A DNA stretch of 64,000 nucleotides from an uncultured Prevotellaceae bacterium (lineage in GTDB: Bacteria; Bacteroidota; Bacteroidia; Bacteroidales; Bacteroidaceae), in contig CACXYH010000001.1 of NCBI GenBank assembly GCA_902771785.1, positions 43,806-107,805 on the forward strand, in the 5' to 3' direction. The number at the start of each line of letters is the position of its first letter. Position 1 is the first letter of the stretch. Shown piece after piece: positions 46,081 through 56,162 of this stretch. The notes under the pieces are model-generated. The model saw only the letters and a program-made list of their open reading frames with translations. It made no database searches and had not been told where the DNA came from. A program made the translations under genes and the position numbers.

Positions 46081-47186
46081 TGAATAAAAGCGTGAAGATA
46101 CTTATGCTCTGCATGGCCATGCTGCCGCTGGCAGCCATGGCCCAAGGGCTGAAGGACGCCATCGGAAAATACGCGCTCATCGGAGCTGCCGTCAACCAAT
46201 GGCAGAGCGATGGACAGGTGCCCGAGGCCACGAAGGTGCTGAAGGAGCACTTCAACTGCGCCGTGGCCGAAAACTGCATGAAGAGCGAGACGCTGGCCCC
46301 TGCCGAAGGAATGTTCGACTTCCGCGTGGCTGACAAGTTTGTCAAATACTGCGAGCAGAACAACCTGAAAATCATTGGCCACTGCCTGGTATGGCACTCA
46401 CAGGCCCCCGACTGGTGGTTTACGGCCGGCTACAACGCCAGCCCCGCATCGAAGGAGCTGCTGCGCGAACGAATGGTGAAGCACATCAAGACCGTAGTAG
46501 GCCACTTCAAAGGGCAGGTGCACGGATGGGACGTGGTGAACGAAGCCATCGAGGACGACGGGTCGTTCCGCAAGTCGCCGTTCTTCAACCTCATGGGCGA
46601 GGAGTTCATCGAGATTGCTTTCCGTGCAGCCCATGAGGCCGACCCTGATGCCGAGCTCTACTATAATGACTACTCGATGGCCGGACAGGCCAAGCGCGAG
46701 GCCGTTTGCCGACTGGTAAAGAAGCTCAAGGCCAAGGGACTGCGCATCGACGGCGTGGGCATGCAGAGCCATAATGGCCTGGACTACCCCAACCTGGCCG
46801 AATACGAAAAGTCTATCGACGCCTTTGCCGCCTGCGGCGTGAAGGTGATGATTACGGAGCTCGACGTCAACGTGCTGCCCAACCCGCAGCAGTTCGGCGG
46901 AGCCGACGTGGCACAGAACTTCGAATACCAGCAGAAGCTGAACCCCTACACCAACGGACTACCTGCCGAGAAGCAGCGCGAGCTGGATGCCCGCTGGCTC
47001 AGCCTGTTCAAAATCTACTATAAGCACCGCTCGCAAATCAGCCGCATCAACCTGTGGGGCATCAGCGACGGTGGCTCATGGCTCAATGGCTGGCCCATTG
47101 CCGGACGCACCAACTACCCGTTGCTCTTCGACCGCCAGTACCAGCCGAAACCTATTGTCAAGGAAATCATCAAACTGTATCAATAA
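46077..47186 (+). CDS. GH10 endo-1,4-beta-xylanase (XynA-like)
   Basis: A 369-residue single-domain GH10 enzyme with a signal peptide ending AMAQ. The acid/base Glu156 is in WDVVNEAIED and the nucleophile Glu261 in VMITELDVNV. HCLVWHSQAPDW and the closing WGISDGGSWLNGWP are family blocks. It has no CBM. It cleaves internal xylan links and produces short, possibly glucuronate-bearing oligomers. Placed between the symporter and the GH43 gene, it completes the order seen in Prevotella xylanase clusters. Confidence 0.93.
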   Translation: MMNKSVKILMLCMAMLPLAAMAQGLKDAIGKYALIGAAVNQWQSDGQVPEATKVLKEHFNCAVAENCMKSETLAPAEGMFDFRVADKFVKYCEQNNLKIIGHCLVWHSQAPDWWFTAGYNASPASKELLRERMVKHIKTVVGHFKGQVHGWDVVNEAIEDDGSFRKSPFFNLMGEEFIEIAFRAAHEADPDAELYYNDYSMAGQAKREAVCRLVKKLKAKGLRIDGVGMQSHNGLDYPNLAEYEKSIDAFAACGVKVMITELDVNVLPNPQQFGGADVAQNFEYQQKLNPYTNGLPAEKQRELDARWLSLFKIYYKHRSQISRINLWGISDGGSWLNGWPIAGRTNYPLLFDRQYQPKPIVKEIIKLYQ

Positions 47187-47207
47187 ATAAAAAAGAAAGA
47201 TATTATC

Positions 47208-48245
47208 ATGGCTAAACTACCCCGTTACCTTTTCCCAAGTGACTATATGGCCGACCCTTCGGCCAACGTATTCAACGGACGCCTCTACGTCTATCCCTCA
47301 CACGACTGGGATGCCGGCGAATGTTTCGACGATGACGGCGGACACTTCCAGATGAAAGACTACCACGTGCTGTCGTTCAACGATATTGAGAACGACGAGG
47401 CTACCGACCACGGCGTGATTCTCAGCGTAGAGCAGGTGCCCTGGGCAGAGAAGCAGATGTGGGACAACGATGTGATTGAGAAGGACGGCAAGTACTACCT
47501 CATCTTCTCGGCCAAGGCCTACGACGGCGTGTTCCGCCTCGGTGTGGCTGTAGCCGACAAGCCCGAAGGCCCATTCGTGCCACAGGAGCATCCCATCCGC
47601 GGTTCTTTCTCCATCGACCCCTGCGTGTTCAAGGACGACGACGGACAAATCTATTGCTACTTCGGAGGCCTCTGGGGCGGACAGCTGCAGTGGTGGAGAG
47701 CCATCCCCAACGGACAGGCTCCCGTTGCCGGCAAGTATGGCGATGACAACAAGCTCATCGACCTGGGTCCGGCTCCCGACCACAAGACCCAGCTCTTCGC
47801 ACAGCCCGACGCTCCCGCACTGCCCAGCCTTGTGGTACGCATGAGCGACGACGTGCTGCAGTTTGCCGAAGCTCCGCGCCCCGTCGTAATCGTCGACAAG
47901 GACGGACAGCCGCTGAAGGCCGGCGACCCGCATCGCTTCTTCGAGGCATCGTGGATGCATAAGTACAACGGAAAGTACTACTTCTCCTATTCTACTGGCG
48001 ACAGCCACTTCCTGTGCTACGCCATCGGCGACTCGCCCTACGGCCCGTTCACCTATCAGGGTGTCATCCTCGATCCCGTCGTAGGATGGACCACTCACCA
48101 CAGCATCGTTGAGTACAAGGGTCAATGGTATCTGTTCTACCACGACTGCGTACCCTCTAACGACGTCACACACCTGCGTTCACTCAAGGTGCAGCGCCTT
48201 TTCTACAACGAGGACGGCACCATACAGAAAGTAATGAATGAGTAA
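47208..48245 (+). CDS. GH43 beta-xylosidase/arabinofuranosidase (XynB-like)
   Basis: A 345-residue GH43 propeller with no signal peptide, so it acts in the cytoplasm on imported oligosaccharides. DYMADPSANVFNG carries the base Asp, FSIDPCVFKDDDGQIY the pKa-modulating Asp, and FFEASWMHK the acid Glu. The compact, single-domain form is that of GH43 subfamily 1-type enzymes such as XynB of Prevotella. It follows GH10 by 21 bases and overlaps the sigma factor gene by eight. Confidence 0.9.
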   Translation: MAKLPRYLFPSDYMADPSANVFNGRLYVYPSHDWDAGECFDDDGGHFQMKDYHVLSFNDIENDEATDHGVILSVEQVPWAEKQMWDNDVIEKDGKYYLIFSAKAYDGVFRLGVAVADKPEGPFVPQEHPIRGSFSIDPCVFKDDDGQIYCYFGGLWGGQLQWWRAIPNGQAPVAGKYGDDNKLIDLGPAPDHKTQLFAQPDAPALPSLVVRMSDDVLQFAEAPRPVVIVDKDGQPLKAGDPHRFFEASWMHKYNGKYYFSYSTGDSHFLCYAIGDSPYGPFTYQGVILDPVVGWTTHHSIVEYKGQWYLFYHDCVPSNDVTHLRSLKVQRLFYNEDGTIQKVMNE

Positions 48246-48735
48246 TCAAGAACTCATAAGCACCTACTATGAAGCCCATCGGGACGAACTGCTCGCATTC
48301 GTGAGCAGTCGTCTTTGTGGTGCCGACGATGCCGAAGACATCGTGCAGGAGGTGTTCCTGCGACTGTTGACGGGCACTCGTCCCATCACAACGATCACCC
48401 TGCCGTCGCTCGTCTACACCATTGCACGCAACCTGGTTTTCGACTACTACCGCCGACGCCAGTCACGCGAGGAATATGAGCACGTTCTCGTGCACTCATC
48501 GCAGGTAGAAGACGAACTCGAATCGGTGCTCTCGGCACGCGAAATCACCGAGCAGATGGAGCGAGGACTGGCTCGTCTGCCCGAGAACTGTCGCGAGGTC
48601 TACCGAATGCACATCTACGGCGGCATGCGCGTCAGCGAGATTTCGCAGTCGCTGGGCCAAGGCTACAAGTCGGTGGAACACCGATTAGGATTAGCCCGCA
48701 AGGAAATCAGAAAATACTTAAGACACATATCATGA
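48238..48735 (+). CDS. ECF-type RNA polymerase sigma factor
   Basis: A 165-residue sigma-70 family protein of the extracytoplasmic function class. Region 2 (about 10-75) has AEDIVQEVFLRLL and TIARNLVFDYYRRR. Region 4 (about 105-160) ends with a helix-turn-helix, MRVSEISQSLGQGYKSVEHR. It overlaps GH43 by eight bases and GH67 by four, so its translation is tied to both enzymes. No anti-sigma factor (FecR-like) gene follows, unlike most Bacteroidetes ECF loci. It may drive this operon or others in the locus; its target is not visible. Confidence 0.9.
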   Translation: MSNQELISTYYEAHRDELLAFVSSRLCGADDAEDIVQEVFLRLLTGTRPITTITLPSLVYTIARNLVFDYYRRRQSREEYEHVLVHSSQVEDELESVLSAREITEQMERGLARLPENCREVYRMHIYGGMRVSEISQSLGQGYKSVEHRLGLARKEIRKYLRHIS

Positions 48736-50582
48736 AGCGAACAGCCTACGTACTTCTTTCCATCATTTTTAGTTTCCTGTCGTTCAGCCAAGCTTCGGCC
48801 GAAGACGGTAGCCGCCTCTGGCTGCGCTATCCGCTTGTGAAGAAAGCCACCGTCAAGGGCGACGACGGCATTGCCGCCCAGCTACTGCGCGACTACTACA
48901 CGGGACGGCAGGTGACACTCACCATCGACGCTACGATGCCGGCCAACGACGGCTACCGCATTGAGGGCACTGCCGACGACCGCCGCATCTGTTCCAACAG
49001 CTCGACCGGCCTTATCTATGGAGCCTGTGCGCTGCTGCGCGGCGAAACAGGGGCATCGGCACCCGCCTTCAAGTACCGCATTCTGAACCACTGGGACAAC
49101 CTCGACAGCTCGATTGAGCGCGGCTATGCCGGCCACAGCATCTTCTGGCACAAGGACATGAGCTTCGACAGCGAGCGCATTCGCCAGTATGCTCTGGCAA
49201 ATGCCAGCATCGGCATCAACGGCACAGTGCTCAACAACGTGAATGCTTCGCCGAAGATGCTTACGCGCGCGTATATTAATAAGGTAAAGGAGATAGCCGA
49301 CCTGTTGCGGCCTTACGGCATCCGCGTCTACCTCTCCGTAAACTTCGGCTCGCCGAAAGCATTGGGCGACCTGCCCACTGCCGACCCGCTGAACGCGAAG
49401 GTGCGCCGATGGTGGCAGCAGAAAGCCAAGGAGATCTATCAGTTCATACCCGACTTCGGTGGTTTCCTCGTGAAAGCCAACTCCGAGGGGCAGCCTGGTC
49501 CTTTCGACTATAACCGGACGCACGCCGATGGTGCCAACATGCTGGCCGACGCACTGAAGCCCTACGGAGGCATTGTCATGTGGCGCTCATTCGTCTATGG
49601 CGCTAAGCACAAAGGCGAAGACCGCGTGAAGCAGGCCGTATCGGAGTTTGCAGAACTCGACGGACAATTCCGCGACAACGTGATCTTGCAGTCGAAAAAC
49701 GGTCCGCTCGACTTCCAGCCCCGCGAGCCGTACGCCCCCATCTTCGACAACATGCGACAGACACGGCAGATGGCCGAGTTGCAAATCACGCAGGAGTATC
49801 TGGGACAAAGCGTGCACATGGTCTTTCTCGCTCCTATGTGGAAAGAGTTCTTCACCTACGTCAACCCCTCGAAGTTAGAAGGTATTGCCGGCGTAGCCAA
49901 CATCGGCGACGACACAAACTGGTGCGGACACCACTTCGCCCAAGCAAACTGGTATGCTTTCGGACGCCTGGCATGGAACCCCTCGCTCTCCTCAAAACAG
50001 ATAGCAGAAGAGTGGCTGGCACAGACATTCTCTACCAACAATTCGCAGCTCATCAGCATGATGCTCCGCAGCCGCGAGGCCTGTGTAGACTATATGATGC
50101 CGCTCGGACTGCATCATATCTTTAAGTTCGACCACCACTATGGCCCGGAGCCCAACGGTTTCAAGGCCAACTACCCCATTGAGTGGTGCCCCGTCTACTA
50201 CCATCAGGCCGACAAGAACGGTATTGGCTTCGACCGCAGCAGTGCCGGCAGCAATGCCACAGCACAATATCGCGAACCTTACTGCTCACGCTACGACAAC
50301 ATCAACACCTGTCCTGAGAACCTGTTGCTGTGGTTCCACCACGTGCCTTGGACACGCCGGCTGAACAGCGGACGCACGTTGTGGGAAGAGCTTCAGTTCC
50401 GTTATGCGCGTGGCGTGAACGAGGCGGAAGACTTCCATGCCATCTGGCAGCAGGCAAAGCCCATCATCGACGAACAGCGATGGAAGGCCGTCGATGCCAA
50501 GCTGAAAGAACAGGTGCAGAATGCCCGCGAATGGCAGAAGACCTGCACAGACTACTTCCGCACCTTTGCCGAGAAGCAGTAA
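48732..50582 (+). CDS. GH67 alpha-glucuronidase
   Basis: A 616-residue enzyme with a signal peptide ending ASAE. Family blocks: RILNHWDNLDSSIERGYAG, SIGINGTVLNNVNASP, VYLSVNFGSPK, GFLVKANSEGQPGPFDYNR (acid Glu region) and WGHHFAQANWYAFGRLAW-type sequence with the Asp/Glu needed for catalysis. It removes (4-O-methyl-)glucuronic acid from the non-reducing end of xylo-oligosaccharides produced by GH10 xylanases. Last gene of the symporter operon, with a strong terminator 23 bases on. Confidence 0.92.
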   Translation: MKRTAYVLLSIIFSFLSFSQASAEDGSRLWLRYPLVKKATVKGDDGIAAQLLRDYYTGRQVTLTIDATMPANDGYRIEGTADDRRICSNSSTGLIYGACALLRGETGASAPAFKYRILNHWDNLDSSIERGYAGHSIFWHKDMSFDSERIRQYALANASIGINGTVLNNVNASPKMLTRAYINKVKEIADLLRPYGIRVYLSVNFGSPKALGDLPTADPLNAKVRRWWQQKAKEIYQFIPDFGGFLVKANSEGQPGPFDYNRTHADGANMLADALKPYGGIVMWRSFVYGAKHKGEDRVKQAVSEFAELDGQFRDNVILQSKNGPLDFQPREPYAPIFDNMRQTRQMAELQITQEYLGQSVHMVFLAPMWKEFFTYVNPSKLEGIAGVANIGDDTNWCGHHFAQANWYAFGRLAWNPSLSSKQIAEEWLAQTFSTNNSQLISMMLRSREACVDYMMPLGLHHIFKFDHHYGPEPNGFKANYPIEWCPVYYHQADKNGIGFDRSSAGSNATAQYREPYCSRYDNINTCPENLLLWFHHVPWTRRLNSGRTLWEELQFRYARGVNEAEDFHAIWQQAKPIIDEQRWKAVDAKLKEQVQNAREWQKTCTDYFRTFAEKQ

Positions 50583-50604
50583 GCAGCCTGTAATCAATAC
50601 AGAA

Positions 50605-50645
50605 AAGGCAGAAATTATCATTATTAAGATAATTTCTGCCTTTTT
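50605..50645 (+). terminator. Terminator of the xylanase operon
   Basis: AAGGCAGAAATTATC pairs perfectly with GATAATTTCTGCCTT around an eight-base loop, followed by TTTTTG. Confidence 0.9.
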
Positions 50646-50670
50646 GTTTGGTGATTTCGCTATTTTTCGC

Positions 50671-50678
50671 TACCTTTG
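50671..50678 (+). promoter_or_regulatory. Promoter box of tRNA-Val(GAC)
   Basis: TACCTTTG followed by CACCC, ending 16 bases before the mature tRNA. Confidence 0.65.
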
Positions 50679-50694
50679 CACCCGATTTCCAAAA

Positions 50695-50768
50695 GTCGGC
50701 ATAGCTCAGTTGGTTAGAGTATCACCTTGACATGGTGGGGGTCCTTGGTTCGAATCCAAGTGTCGACA
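50695..50768 (+). tRNA. tRNA-Val (GAC)
   Basis: A 74-base cloverleaf: the acceptor stem GTCGGCA pairs with TGTCGAC (one G-U), D-arm GCTCAGTTGGTTAGAGT, anticodon loop TTGACAT with anticodon GAC, and T-arm with GGTTCGAATCC. The CCA end is not encoded. A bidirectional hairpin (AAAAAACGAACG with CGTTCGTTTTTT) follows at once. Confidence 0.95.
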
Positions 50769-50769
50769 C

Positions 50770-50806
50770 AAAAAAACGAACGACCAAATGGCCGTTCGTT
50801 TTTTAT
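50770..50806. terminator. Bidirectional terminator after tRNA-Val
   Basis: AAAAAACGAACG and CGTTCGTTTTTT form a 12-pair stem with A and T runs on the outside, so it can stop the tRNA transcript and the leftward lipoprotein transcript. Confidence 0.8.
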
Positions 50807-50828
50807 TGTCTGTTCTAAAGCGATGCGC

Positions 50829-51299
50829 TTATTCCGTCATCATCGTGGAATAGCGTACAGTGAGCGTAGGGCTGTACGTGTTCAGCAGAATGAGTTCCAC
50901 CGTTCCCTTGTCGTTCTTGTAGAAAGCATCCTTGTGCAGGTCGCCACTATGACGCATGTTAGGCCATCCGAACTCCTTCTCGAACTCGTCGTGCAGCTTC
51001 TGCCACAGATTACTTGTAGAATCGTTGTAGGTAGCCACATAGTTTTCAAGAATGTCGCTAATGGTATCGTTCTGATGATAGATAGCCACAGAGAAATTAC
51101 GAGCAATGGTATCGGAAAGCACATAACGGTCTTCATACTTATTAGTGTCAAGTGCCAGACCTTGCATCTGCAGAGAGTCAACCATCTGCTTTGCCGACAT
51201 ACCCATCGACATGCCTCGATAGTTCAGATACTCGCGCTCACCGGAGCAAGCGCCCATCATCATGGCAACAGCCACAAACATAAAAACTAACTTCTTCAT
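50829..51299 (-). CDS. Hypothetical lipoprotein
   Basis: A 156-residue protein with a lipoprotein signal (MKKLVFMFVAVAMMMGACSG; lipidated Cys at residue 18). The mature part has no recognised domain; it contains a helical N-terminal stretch (GMSAKQMVDSLQMQG) and strand-like segments near the end. No acidic surface-export signal follows the Cys, so it is probably periplasm-facing. It lies 26 bases downstream of asd and is likely cotranscribed. Confidence 0.7.
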   Translation of the reverse strand: MKKLVFMFVAVAMMMGACSGEREYLNYRGMSMGMSAKQMVDSLQMQGLALDTNKYEDRYVLSDTIARNFSVAIYHQNDTISDILENYVATYNDSTSNLWQKLHDEFEKEFGWPNMRHSGDLHKDAFYKNDKGTVELILLNTYSPTLTVRYSTMMTE

Positions 51300-51325
51300 C
51301 GTTTTATTGGTTTTTAGCGTTACTA

Positions 51326-52339
51326 TTACTTCACATTACCTACCTTTATCAGGTATTCACCAATCTGAACGGCATTCAGCGCAGCACCCTTACGGATCTG
51401 GTCGCCCGAAAGCCAGAACGTCAGTCCATTCTCGTCACTGAGGTCCTTACGAACACGGCCAACGAAGACGTCGTCCTTGCCAGCCGTCTCAAGCGGCATG
51501 GGGTATGTAAGCGTCGAGGGATCGTCGACGAGCGTACAGCCAGGAGCAGCAGCAATGGCCTTCTGTGCCTCTTCCACGCTGATGGGGCGCTCCGTCTCAA
51601 TCCATACAGACTCTGAATGAGAGCGCAACGAGCTGACACGGACACACATGGCCGAGCACTTAGCGTCGGTGTGCATGATCTTCTGCGTCTCGTTGTACAT
51701 CTTCATCTCTTCCTTCGTATAGCCATTGGGCTGGAACACGTCAATCTGCGGAATGACGTTGTAGGCCAGCTGGTGCGGGAACTTCTTGATTGTCTTCACC
51801 TCGCCCGTCTCTACCATCTCCTTGTACTGCTGCTGCAGCTCTGCCATTGCGGCGGCACCAGCTCCCGAAGCGCTCTGATACGACGATACATGTATGCGCT
51901 TGATGTGGCTCAGCTGCTCCAGCGGCTGCAGCACAACCACCATCATGATAGTGGTGCAATTGGGGTTGGCAATGATACCACGCGGACGCTTCAGCGCATC
52001 TGCCGCGTTGCACTCAGGCACCACCAGAGGCACATCGTCGTCCATGCGGAAAGCACTCGAGTTGTCAATCATCACGGTTCCATACTTCGTGATGGTCTCG
52101 GCAAACTCCTTCGACGTGCCTGCCCCTGCCGACGTGAAAGCAATGTCGATGTCCTTGAAGTCATCGTTATGCTGAAGAAGCTTCACGGTGAGCTCCTTAC
52201 CACGGAAAGTGTACTTAGTGCCTGCCGAACGTTCAGAACCAAACAGGACCAGTTCATCCATCGGAAAATTTCTCTCATCGAGCAGGCGCAGGAACTCCTG
52301 GCCTACAGCGCCCGAGGCGCCCACAATTGCTACTTTCAT
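51326..52339 (-). CDS. asd: Aspartate-semialdehyde dehydrogenase
   Basis: A 337-residue enzyme that reduces aspartyl phosphate to aspartate semialdehyde with NADPH, on the path to lysine, threonine, methionine and diaminopimelate for peptidoglycan. The N-terminus has the nucleotide-binding [14 protein letters not shown]; the active-site Cys128 is in [20 protein letters not shown] and the C-terminal [11 protein letters not shown]-type block complete the pattern. Its promoter box TAATTTTG (52382-52375 on the minus strand) lies 36 bases upstream, divergent from the antiporter gene. Confidence 0.95.
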   Translation of the reverse strand: MKVAIVGASGAVGQEFLRLLDERNFPMDELVLFGSERSAGTKYTFRGKELTVKLLQHNDDFKDIDIAFTSAGAGTSKEFAETITKYGTVMIDNSSAFRMDDDVPLVVPECNAADALKRPRGIIANPNCTTIMMVVVLQPLEQLSHIKRIHVSSYQSASGAGAAAMAELQQQYKEMVETGEVKTIKKFPHQLAYNVIPQIDVFQPNGYTKEEMKMYNETQKIMHTDAKCSAMCVRVSSLRSHSESVWIETERPISVEEAQKAIAAAPGCTLVDDPSTLTYPMPLETAGKDDVFVGRVRKDLSDENGLTFWLSGDQIRKGAALNAVQIGEYLIKVGNVK

Positions 52340-52425
52340 CTTACTTTTTTCTATTTAAATCCGTTATTTGGGTGCAAAATTACAAAAAATCCGCGTAATC
52401 CGCATAATCCGTGCCAAAAAATTCG

Positions 52426-52433
52426 TATCTTTG
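52426..52433 (+). promoter_or_regulatory. Promoter box of the antiporter gene
   Basis: TATCTTTG ends eight bases before the ATG at 52442, so the transcript has almost no leader. This fixes the start although the frame is open far upstream. Confidence 0.65.
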
Positions 52434-52441
52434 CAGTCAGA

Positions 52442-54568
52442 ATGACACTATTGGCTGCATACTTCCACATCACCGACCCCACGCTGATTTTCTTCGTGGT
52501 ACTGCTGATTGTGCTTTTTGCCCCGATTGTCATGAGCAAACTGCGTATTCCCCACATCATCGGACTGGTGCTGGCGGGAATCGCCATTGGCAAATTCGGG
52601 CTCAACATCCTGGAACGCGATAACTCCTTCGAGCTATTCGGACGCGTAGGACTCTACTATATCATGTTCCTTGCCGGACTTGAGATGGACATGGAGGGCG
52701 TAAAGAAGAACACGCGCAACTTCCTCATCTTCGGACTTCTGACCTGTCTCGTACCGCTGTTGCTCACCTATGTCATGGCAATCTTCGTGCTTGGCTATTC
52801 GCCTGCTGCCTCGTTCCTCTTGGGTTGCATCATGGCATCCAACACGCTCATCGCCTACCCCATCGTTGGGCGCTATGGCTTGCAGCGTAATCCCAGCGTC
52901 TCGCTCAGCGTTGGCTCTTCCATGATTGCGCTCCTGCTGGCGCTGGTCATGGTGGCAGCCCTCTCAGCCTCGTTCAGCGGCGACGCCAGCATCTGGTTCT
53001 GGGTTCTGTTCGTGCTGAAAATCGTGGTATTCTGTACTGCCTCCGTCGTTCTGATACCGAAGCTGACGCGCTTTTTCCTTCGCCGCTACAGCGATGCCGT
53101 CATGCAGTACATCTTTGTCATGGCCATCATGTTCCTCAGTGCGGCCTGCTCCGACCTCATCGGACTCGAAGGCATCTTCGGTGCTTTCCTTTCCGGCCTT
53201 ATATTAAATAGGTATATTCCGCAGGTGTCGCCGCTGATGAACCGCATCGAGTTCATTGGCAACGCCCTTTTCATTCCCTATTTCCTGATTGGTGTGGGCA
53301 TGCTCATCAACATCCGCCTGCTGGGAAGCCTCAGCGTGGTGTGGGTAGTGCTGCTTATCGCCTTCTTCGGAACCTTTGGCAAAGCAGTGGCGGCCTATCT
53401 GAGCAGTCTGATTTTCCGTCTGCCATTGTCGTCGGGCAACATGATGTTCGGACTCACTTCGGCTCATGCTGCAGGCGCTATTGCCATTGCCATGATTGGT
53501 CGCAATCTCGAAGTGCTGCCCAACGTCCCCCTCGTCAACGACGACATGCTCAACGGAGTGGTCATCATGATACTTGTGACGTGCATCATCTCGACCCTGA
53601 TGACCGAACATGCCGCCAAGCAAATCATCCTCAACGACATGGCTCACCTCGAGCAAGCACTTCCGCAAAGCGACGACGAGAAGATTCTGCTCTGCGTGAA
53701 ATATCCTGAGATTGCACCGCAACTGCTCGACGTTGCCATCCTGATGCGTAACCATAAGCTGAACCGCGGCATTGTAGCACTCAATGTGGTCTACGACGAC
53801 GAGCATGCCGCCAAAGGACGTGAGCAGGGGCTGCGGCTGCTGGAACAGCTGCAACGACAGGCCAGTGCCGCCGAAGTTCAGATGCAGACCCAAGTGCGGC
53901 TGGCCACCAACATTGCCAACGGCATCAAGCATGCCTTCCGCGAGTTTGCGGCCTCAGAAGTTATCATGGGGATGCACGTGCACACCGACGTGAACCCGAA
54001 GTTCTGGGGCGAATTCATCCAGAGCCTCTACAACGGTCTGAACCGCCAAATCCTGCTCATCCGCTTTGTGCAACCCCTCGCCACACTGCGCCGCATTCAG
54101 GTGGCCGTTCCCTCCAGGGCAGAGTTCGAACCGGGCTTCCGCCGCTGGTTAGAGCGGCTCAGCCGCATGGCTGGCAACCTCGATTGCCGCATTCAGTTCC
54201 ACGGCCGGCAGGAGTCGCTTGAGCTCATTGCCGAGTACATCAACAACCTGCACCCTTCCGTGCGGGCCGAATACACCCCGATGGCCCACTGGAACGAGCT
54301 GCCACGCCTGGCCGAGAACATTGCACCCGACCACATGTTTGTCGTAGTTACAGCCCGTAAGGGCACTATTTCCTATAAGAATGCACTGGAACGCCTGCCC
54401 GACGAGTTGCAGAAGCATTTCTCTGGCAAGAACCTCATGATTGTATTCCCCGACCAATATGGCGACACGAAGGAAGACCGCATGAGTTTCACCGAGGCCC
54501 AGCACCACGAAGAGAGCAGCATCTACGACCTCCTGCTACGCTGGATGCACCGCAAAAGCTCCAGGTAA
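52442..54568 (+). CDS. CPA2-family cation:proton antiporter with UspA-like C-terminus
   Basis: A 708-residue inner-membrane protein. The start at 52442 ([13 protein letters not shown]) follows the promoter box directly. About 12 membrane segments span residues 10-410, with [22 protein letters not shown] typical of the Kef/NhaS group and [15 protein letters not shown] in the transport core. Residues 430-700 are soluble and resemble two universal stress protein-like domains ([20 protein letters not shown]). It exchanges Na+ or K+ for H+. lolD begins 55 bases further on. Confidence 0.87.
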   Translation: MTLLAAYFHITDPTLIFFVVLLIVLFAPIVMSKLRIPHIIGLVLAGIAIGKFGLNILERDNSFELFGRVGLYYIMFLAGLEMDMEGVKKNTRNFLIFGLLTCLVPLLLTYVMAIFVLGYSPAASFLLGCIMASNTLIAYPIVGRYGLQRNPSVSLSVGSSMIALLLALVMVAALSASFSGDASIWFWVLFVLKIVVFCTASVVLIPKLTRFFLRRYSDAVMQYIFVMAIMFLSAACSDLIGLEGIFGAFLSGLILNRYIPQVSPLMNRIEFIGNALFIPYFLIGVGMLINIRLLGSLSVVWVVLLIAFFGTFGKAVAAYLSSLIFRLPLSSGNMMFGLTSAHAAGAIAIAMIGRNLEVLPNVPLVNDDMLNGVVIMILVTCIISTLMTEHAAKQIILNDMAHLEQALPQSDDEKILLCVKYPEIAPQLLDVAILMRNHKLNRGIVALNVVYDDEHAAKGREQGLRLLEQLQRQASAAEVQMQTQVRLATNIANGIKHAFREFAASEVIMGMHVHTDVNPKFWGEFIQSLYNGLNRQILLIRFVQPLATLRRIQVAVPSRAEFEPGFRRWLERLSRMAGNLDCRIQFHGRQESLELIAEYINNLHPSVRAEYTPMAHWNELPRLAENIAPDHMFVVVTARKGTISYKNALERLPDELQKHFSGKNLMIVFPDQYGDTKEDRMSFTEAQHHEESSIYDLLLRWMHRKSSR

Positions 54569-54623
54569 GTGCTTATGCCAGCCTCCCGGCCACAACCAGT
54601 CCCAGTCCAATCCACTCAAAAAA

Positions 54624-55328
54624 ATGATAGACATCACCAACATCACCAAGAGTTTCGGCTCGCTTCAAGTGCTCAAGGGCATCGATCTCCACATCGACCG
54701 TGGCGAGATAGTCAGCATCGTAGGTCCCAGCGGTGCCGGTAAGACCACCCTGCTACAGATCATCGGCACGCTCGACCGCCCCGACACGGGCACTGTCTGC
54801 GTGGATGGTATCGATACCACCACCCTGTCATCGAAGAAGTTGAGCGACTTCCGCAACCGCCATCTGGGATTCGTGTTCCAGTTCCATCAACTGCTGCCAG
54901 AATTTACGGCCATTGAGAACATCATGCTTCCGGCCTTTATCGCCGGCACCTCAAGGCGTCAGGCCAAGGAGCGCGCTCAAGAGCTGTTGCAGTTTATGGG
55001 ACTGACCGACCGCGCCACCCATAAACCTGCAGAGCTTTCGGGAGGAGAGAAGCAGCGCGTGGCTGTGGCCCGCGCCCTCATCAACAATCCCGCCGTCATC
55101 CTGGCCGACGAACCCAGCGGCTCACTCGACAGCCAGAACAAGGCCGAACTTCACCAGCTCTTCTTCGACCTGCGCGATAAATACGGACAGACCTTCGTCA
55201 TCGTAACCCACGACGAAGGCCTCGCCACCATCACCGACCGCACCATCAAGATGAAGGACGGCCTGCTGGTTGCAGCAGAGCCTCAGCCCGCCCCAGCAGA
55301 AACACAGCCAACCCCAGCAGAACCATGA
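54624..55328 (+). CDS. lolD: Lipoprotein-releasing ABC transporter ATPase
   Basis: A 234-residue ABC ATPase: Walker [11 protein letters not shown]-loop [17 protein letters not shown], signature [15 protein letters not shown], Walker [13 protein letters not shown], and a switch His in VTHD. The sequence around the Q-loop fits LolD, which powers transfer of outer-membrane lipoproteins. The partner membrane genes lolC/lolE are not beside it. The C-terminus carries an added Pro/Ala/Gln tail ([17 protein letters not shown]). It overlaps the next gene by four bases. Confidence 0.87.
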   Translation: MIDITNITKSFGSLQVLKGIDLHIDRGEIVSIVGPSGAGKTTLLQIIGTLDRPDTGTVCVDGIDTTTLSSKKLSDFRNRHLGFVFQFHQLLPEFTAIENIMLPAFIAGTSRRQAKERAQELLQFMGLTDRATHKPAELSGGEKQRVAVARALINNPAVILADEPSGSLDSQNKAELHQLFFDLRDKYGQTFVIVTHDEGLATITDRTIKMKDGLLVAAEPQPAPAETQPTPAEP

Positions 55329-56155
55329 TAAAAATAGGAACCTACAACACTCTGCGCATTACCAAGCGCGTAGACTTCGGCCTCTATCTCGACGGTGGCG
55401 ACGAAGGCGAAATCCTGTTACCTACCCGCTATGTGCCTCAAGGTGCCAACATCGGCGACGAGCTCGAAGTGTTTCTCTACTTAGACCAGGACGAGCGCAT
55501 CATTGCCACCACCGAGAAACCGCTGGCACTGGTGGGCGAATTTGCCCATTTAGAGGTGGCATGGACCAACGAATACGGTGCTTTCCTCAACTGGGGACTC
55601 ATGAAAGACCTCTTCTGTCCCTTCCGCGAACAGAAACAGCGCATGGAACGCGGCCGGAAGTACATTGTATATATCAAGGAAGACGAGGAGAGCCACAGAC
55701 TGATGGCTACCGCCAAGGTCGACAAGTATCTGTCTGACGAGCATCCCACCTATAAGCATGGCGACGAGGTGGACTGCCTAGTATGGCAGAAGACGCCGCT
55801 AGGCTTCAAGACTATCATCGACAATCGCCACCAAGGGCAGCTCTACGATAACCAGATATTCCGCAGCCTGACGACGGGCGACCGTCTCAGAGCCTATGTA
55901 GACCACGTGCGCCTCGACGGGAAGATAGACCTTACGCTACAGCCCACCGGCCACCAGCATACACTCGACTTCGCCGAAGTGCTGCTGCGCTATCTCTATG
56001 AGAACAACGGGCGCTGCAACCTGGGCGACAAAAGCGATGCCGAACTGATCTACGACCGCTTCAAGGTGTCGAAGAAAGCCTATAAGCGTGCCATTGGCGA
56101 CCTCTACAAACGCCACCTCATCGTCATTGAGGAAGATGGCATCAGACTGGTCTGA
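55325..56155 (+). CDS. CvfB-like S1-domain RNA-binding protein
   Basis: A 276-residue cytoplasmic protein of the CvfB/YitL family: consecutive S1-like OB folds ([27 protein letters not shown] at the N-terminus; a middle S1 domain with [13 protein letters not shown]; a third with [19 protein letters not shown]) and a C-terminal winged helix ([27 protein letters not shown]). Family members bind RNA and affect gene expression. The start overlaps the lolD stop codon, suggesting coupling. It converges with the response regulator gene, with seven bases between. Confidence 0.87.
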   Translation: MIKIGTYNTLRITKRVDFGLYLDGGDEGEILLPTRYVPQGANIGDELEVFLYLDQDERIIATTEKPLALVGEFAHLEVAWTNEYGAFLNWGLMKDLFCPFREQKQRMERGRKYIVYIKEDEESHRLMATAKVDKYLSDEHPTYKHGDEVDCLVWQKTPLGFKTIIDNRHQGQLYDNQIFRSLTTGDRLRAYVDHVRLDGKIDLTLQPTGHQHTLDFAEVLLRYLYENNGRCNLGDKSDAELIYDRFKVSKKAYKRAIGDLYKRHLIVIEEDGIRLV

Positions 56156-56162
56156 ATACCCC

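Noticed and set aside
51617-52441. A 275-codon upstream extension of the antiporter gene
   Set aside because: It overlaps asd on the other strand and crosses the promoter box at 52426-52433. The antiporter starts at 52442.
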